Of a stretch of DNA of 64,000 bases, positions 60,067 through 64,000 are shown piece by piece. A program made the translations under genes and the position numbers. The notes under the pieces were generated by a model. It searched no databases and was not told the DNA's origin. It was given only the letters and a program-made list of their open reading frames with translations. This DNA comes from Oscheius dolichura. Lineage: Eukaryota > Nematoda > Chromadorea > Rhabditida > Rhabditidae. The stretch's first letter is position 1. Every line of letters begins with the position of its first letter. Location of the stretch: NCBI GenBank assembly GCA_932521035.1, contig OW051496.1, positions 7,316,001 to 7,380,000 on the forward strand, given 5' to 3'.

Positions 60067-61566
60067 ATGAGATTACTCTTCCTCTTCTGTATTACAATAC
60101 CGACACTGATAGCCGACGGTTTTGGTCAGTTTCCCTAAATTTCAAATAAAAAATGATTTTCAGTGGAGGAAGTTTCCTGCTCGGCAGAATCGCTTACGGT
60201 AGTCTTGAATAGATCAGATCCAGACGTGGCCGCCTGGGTAACGGATCCGAATTCCCAACCAGTGGTGAGTACTCCTCTCCTCCTAACTGCTCACCGTATC
60301 GATCTCCCATTTCACCGGAAATTTCAGCTATACGTCTACGACCATAAAACGCGTCGGGAGTGCGGAACCTCATTGAAAAATGAGAATGGCGAGATCAATT
60401 ACAACCTGTCGATTCCATATGGAAAGATCTGTGACGTCCAGCTGGCAGACATTGTTGGTACTTCTTTTTCTTCTAGACAAATGAAATTCCAGGAGCCGAA
60501 CTACAGAACCGCCGAGACTACGGTCGTCCTAGAAGACAACGCCGACCAGAGCCACATGAAGTCGCCCCGAATCAACCACGTCTTCTGTCTGTACACGAGA
60601 AAGATTCAAACGATCCGATTCAACGAAGTCACTACGTGAGTCTGAAGCACTCTCTGTCATCTATCCCTCGTCTTTCAGTGGAGACAAAGTCGTCGCCTCG
60701 ACTGGAGGCAAGCCTATGCCAAAGGTGGAGATGCTCTTCCGCAGCTCCGATGGCAAACCACTCCGGGCGGCTAAATTTGGCGACTCGGTGGAGTTCTACG
60801 TGGCCCTGTCCCCCGACCAGGCCTACAAGGGCATCTCCCCGAAGGAGTGTATGTTCAGCGACCGGGAGGACCAGTACTCTCCAGAAGCCAAGCACTTGAC
60901 CTTCGTACAGAATGGGTCAGTTCCTCTCCTCCGCAATTCTAGAGATAGTATTTAGGTGTCCGGTCCTGGGAATGTCCGAGATCATCGCCCCTCTGGCCAA
61001 CGTCAACGGGGAGGTCTACTTCTCCAAGTTCAAGACCTTTCGCTTCGGGGACAAGAGTACCGTATTCGCCCACTGTACGGTGCAGGTCTGCCTGGATGCC
61101 CACGACAAGGAGTGTTCCCTGGTGGGTTCACTTCTCTTCTACCTTATATCCTCTCCTCCAGGACTGTTACAAGCGGGTCAATTCTAACTTGACCTTCGAC
61201 CGCCTCCGGTTCCGACACCGTCGTAGCGTCTCCAACCTGACAGCCTCCCCGGTGGGGGAGATCTCCCTCAAGAGTCAGCTGACCGTCCTCGATGGGGATG
61301 AGACAAAAGAAGGTTTGTTATCTCCTTCTCCCTCCTCTCTATTCCCCCTTTCAGTCACCTCCCGCTCACTGGAGCAGTGTCTGACCCCGGCGCATGCCCC
61401 CTTCTACATGCTGGTCATCCTCGGCGGCCTGGCCTTCGGCTTCTGTCTCTCGACAATCCTGGCCATCTTGCTGTGTTGCCGCCTGAAAAGGGGTAAAAAG
61501 GAGTCTTTCGAAGTCTACGGAGCCTATCAGACCTCGTCGGTCGTCCCCTCCGCATATCGCTACTAG
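60067..61566 (+). CDS. Zona pellucida-domain protein, cuticlin-like
   Basis: Secreted as a membrane-anchored precursor that polymerises in the extracellular matrix or cuticle. Signal peptide MRLLFLFCITIPTLIADG; ZP domain with VSCSAESLTVVLNRSD, RRECGTSLKNENGEINYNLS, IRFNEVTTGDKVVAST, AAKFGDSVEFYVALSPDQAY, CMFSDREDQYSPEA, NGCPVLGMSEIIAPLANVNG, KFKTFRFGDKSTVFAHCTVQ and CLDAHDKECSLDCYKR. A consensus furin site RHRR follows, then a membrane helix (YMLVILGGLAFGFCLSTILA) and a short tail ending VPSAYRY. Eight introns near 40-60 nt; the one after VQNG ends TATTTAG. This order (ZP, CFCS, TM, short tail) is that of nematode CUT/CUTL proteins. Confidence 0.88.
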
Positions 61567-62205
61567 ATTTCCTCCCTGCCACGGTGACTTCCTTTCTCCT
61601 CCCGCCCATCCAACTTATCCCCCCAAAAATTGCCAAATTCTGCTCATTTTGTTGTATCTGTATTGACTTTGTTGAAGTTCCCTATAAAGAATATTATTAT
61701 AGCCAGCTGGTTATCTTGACAGACACTGGGGTCAAAAAACGAGTGGCAAGTGACGTAGGGGGGTGATAGCGAGGGTGCACCCGTTGTCTCTTCCTCCGTC
61801 GGCCGCTTCTATTTCTTCATATCCATCTCTATTTTTACCTCATTATTTTATTCAAAAATCGGGTTGAGCCTTTCTAGAATTTCTTATGAATGTCGAAAAT
61901 TCGAGTAAGTTACACCTAATTTCAATAAAAATTCCTCTATGAATTTCCAACAAATAGAGGCCAACAACCTCTTTGTCTTCATTTTTTCATTTTCTGAGAC
62001 ATTTTTTCCATGTTTTAAAATCAAAACAAGAGGAAAATGGGAATGATCCCCTTTTATATCCGTCTACTCTCGAAAAATTGACACAACCCGCCGAAAATCA
62101 ATGGATTCACTCCAGCTGACCTCACGGAAAACAGCTGCGCGACCTTGTTCCCCTGTCGGGATCAGAAAGAAACAACAAATAATGTAAAAATGGTCCCTTC
62201 TTTAG
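61567..62205. other. Intergenic, A+T-rich 3' flank of the ZP gene and Mpv17 copy B upstream
   Basis: AT-rich with several AATAAA-like sites (e.g. ATTTCAATAAAAATTCC near 61924). A short frame at 62102 (MDSLQLTSRKTAARPCSPVG) may be the first exon of the following Mpv17-like gene, but the joining intron would be only about 24 nt. Confidence 0.35.
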
Positions 62206-62838
62206 AGTCTTTTCACCGGTCACCTCCTACTGGCGAATACCCTGACATGTTGTGCCCAAGGGGCGACCGGTGACTTCTTGGAACAGTTGATAACCGGGAG
62301 GATACAGAGAGACGGATGGAACCCACACCAGACAGGTGGGGCAGTCCTCATCCTCGTCGCCCTTCCTACTTCCTATTTTTAGGGATTATGGCTGGGGCCA
62401 AGTTGATGCTGGGCCCTCCGATGCACCTCTTCTACCATATCCTGGACGGGAGGAAGTTCCGGGGTAGTCGGGTTCAAATCGTATTCAAGAAGCTCTTCTG
62501 GGACACCCTGTGCAATCCAATCATCAGTTTTGGACTCGTTACTTGTGAGTAGACCCTCTCTCAAAAGACGAACTGGTTATAGCAGCCGCCCTGCTGGAAG
62601 GACAGAGTACGAAGGCGGCTCTCCTCGACTACAAGAGCAAGTTCTTCGACTACGCCAAGGTGACCGCCTCCCTCCTTCTAAAAGACATCTATAGGTCGAC
62701 TTCATCCTATGGCCGTGTGCTCAGTTCCTGAACTTCTTCTTCGTGCCCCACCACTACCGGGTCCTGTTTGTCAATGGCGTTACCCTGGTCGACTGCACCT
62801 TGATCTCTTTCATCAGGAAACGTACAATTAGCGAATAA
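62206..62838 (+). CDS. Mpv17/PMP22-family membrane protein, copy B
   Basis: After TTCTTTAG the frame reads SLFTGHLLLANTLTCCAQGA then TGDFLEQLITGRIQRDGWNP, MAGAKLMLGPPMHLFYHILD, VFKKLFWDTLCNPIISFGLV, AALLEGQSTKAALLDYKSKF and FILWPCAQFLNFFFVPHHYR followed by VLFVNGVTL, ending IRKRTISE at TAA 62836. The Mpv17 motifs LLLANT.., GP..H.FY..LD and WPCAQ.LNF are all present. First exon not fixed. AATAAA (62834-62839) overlaps the stop codon. Paralogue of the minus-strand copy A 7 kb away (GPPMHLFYHILDGRKFRG versus APMIHYFYRFLDSRRFTG). Confidence 0.8.
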
Positions 62839-63076
62839 AATTTGGGACAGCAATCAGGATATCCTTATGACAGGCAGGGGGTGGTGCAGAGGGATTTATG
62901 TGTTGGCCAGCTGGCTCGGGGGTAATTGGCAGTGCGAGAACGGGGGATTGAAAAGTCTCCATCAATTTTGACTAGCGGCTATCTCTGCCTACCATACATG
63001 GCCCGCCCGGGTGCCCATCGGCCAAGCATGCTGCCTACTGTATAACATTGGTCTGAACAAATATTTATTTCCCTAT

Positions 63077-64000
63077 TCACAACGAAAGACCCAGCGCCTT
63101 GACCTTGCTCTGAAAATTCGGTTATCCTCTCAAGAAAAGGGCGGTCTACCTTGTGGTCGGCCAATATTTGGTCCACCAGCTTTCCCTGGGAGGATGTCAA
63201 CGAACCAGTGATTCCGGCAATCGCCTTCTTCTGGAAATCAGCTCCTCCCGAGAGGAACCCCTTGTCAGCTCTGAGCAGGAGGATCTTCTTGACTGCTCCC
63301 GTCACATCCGAGTTCTGTCCGTTGAGGAGACCTCCCAGAGCGTCATAGGAACCGAGCTGCTTCTTCACCAGGTCGACTATCTGGTTCTGAACTACTGCAT
63401 ACCCTGCTTAATTGGGGGAGACATACTCTATAGTCCTCGGGGGCGATCACCAGAAAAGCAGATAGTCTAATCATCAGTTCTTGGTTATCCAGGTTGCTCT
63501 TCAAGAAGTTACCTAGCAAAAGGGCGGCGAAGTCTTGACCCTGGGAGTCGACTGCGGTCCTGACCAACTTGGTGGCGGCCGCCTCGCCAAGAACTAGCTA
63601 AACAGGGATATCTACTCCCGGGAGGACAGACATTGACAGTGTTCAGAGCGAAGCCCAGGACAGAAGAAGGAAGACCGACGACCTTCGACACTCCGTCCAG
63701 CAGCCCGCCGGACTGGGTGGCCATCGGGACAGCTACTTTCTAAAGACTCGGGTTCTCTTTAAATTGCTCCATCCCTACATCATATTCCAGGAAGACCTTC
63801 TCCACAGAGCTCACGTCGGCTGCATTGAGTCCCTTGGTAATATCAACCAACACAGCTTCCTGAGAGGCCGCGCTTGCCAGGAGGAAGGCCTTGGAGCTCC
63901 GTTGTAGGAGCATATTCTTGACGGCTGTCTGGACGTAGACGTTCTCGGCGGCCAGTCGGTCTCGTAGGAATTTATTCGCTGTCAATTCCTTGCCGGCGTA
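63077..64000 (-). CDS. Unrecognised protein with helical tandem repeats, 3' part
   Basis: Runs off the right edge. Exons read LTANKFLRDRLAAENVYVQT, AVKNMLLQRSSKAFLLASAA, VLVDITKGLNAADVSSVEKV, GVSKVVGLPSSVLGFALNTV, VRTAVDSQGQDFAALLLGNF, NQIVDLVKKQLGSYDALGGL and LSGGADFQKKAIAGITGSLT, ending SKVKALGLSL at TGA 63077. Two units align: AVKNMLLQRSSKAFLLASAASQEAVLVDIT and AVKKILLLRADKGFLSGGADFQKKAIAGIT, each followed by a DH/EY segment, so the protein is built of roughly 100-130-residue helical repeats with intervening V/G-rich segments. AATAAA on the minus strand at 63064-63069. Function unknown; a lipid-binding or secreted antigen-like repeat protein is one possibility. Confidence 0.5.

Noticed and set aside
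1-64000. Transposons, CRISPR arrays, viral genes
   Set aside because: No transposase, reverse transcriptase, terminal inverted repeats, regular spacer arrays or viral proteins were recognised.

Overview
The window is nuclear DNA of a nematode. Direct evidence: a cuticle collagen with the nematode N-terminal domain and RRKR processing site, an MLT-10-type moulting protein, a cuticlin-like ZP protein, an astacin with EGF/CUB/ShK tail, stand-alone ShK domains, and very short introns (mostly about 34-50 nt) ending in TTTCAG or TTTTAG. I cannot name the species. Because nearly every gene is cut into small exons, genes were rebuilt by joining peptides across GT...AG junctions that keep frame; CDS coordinates run from start codon to stop codon including introns.

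Layout. 0-2.6 kb: 5' end of a DOCK6/7/8-type Rho-family GEF (minus, runs off the left edge). 3.5-4.4 kb: an unresolved small ORF. 6.3-9.0 kb: a secreted protein of four EB-like Cys repeats plus three ShK domains. 9.2-12.3 kb: MLT-10-like gene, convergent with it. 14.5-17.4 kb: a three-LOTUS-domain protein, convergent with a coiled-coil gene at 17.6-18.4 kb. 19.1-21.5 kb: astacin. 21.6-22.8 kb: mitochondrial enoyl-CoA hydratase (minus). 23.2-31.7 kb: five tightly spaced plus-strand housekeeping genes (OARD1, MGRN1/RNF157, GPR89, USP14, DHDDS) that look like an operon-type cluster. 31.8-36.2 kb: minus-strand zinc-finger and coiled-coil genes, with a 30-nt poly-G tract between them. 36.4-39.8 kb: a nicotinic receptor alpha subunit whose second intron contains a complete antisense cuticle collagen gene with its own TATA box. 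39.9-42.5 kb: PDZ protein (minus). 42.5-49.2 kb: purine-rich stretch with no convincing gene. 49.2-50.0 kb: B9D1. 50-54 kb: a duplicated fragment, a small PY-motif membrane protein and weak exons. 54.4-56.7 kb: Mpv17-like and an unrecognised gene (minus). 60.1-61.6 kb: ZP protein. 62.2-62.8 kb: a second Mpv17-like gene. 63.1-64.0 kb: 3' end of an unrecognised repeat protein (minus).

Base composition is a mosaic: by eye, the conserved housekeeping genes (about 18.5-32.6 kb, also 0-4.4 and 12.4-17.5 kb) are AT-rich, while the secreted/cuticle genes and the right half are GC-richer. Functionally the window mixes extracellular-matrix and moulting genes (MLT-10-like, astacin, collagen, ZP protein, EB/ShK protein) with ubiquitin/ADP-ribose/Golgi/dolichol housekeeping genes and two sensory or neuromuscular genes (nicotinic receptor, ciliary B9D1).
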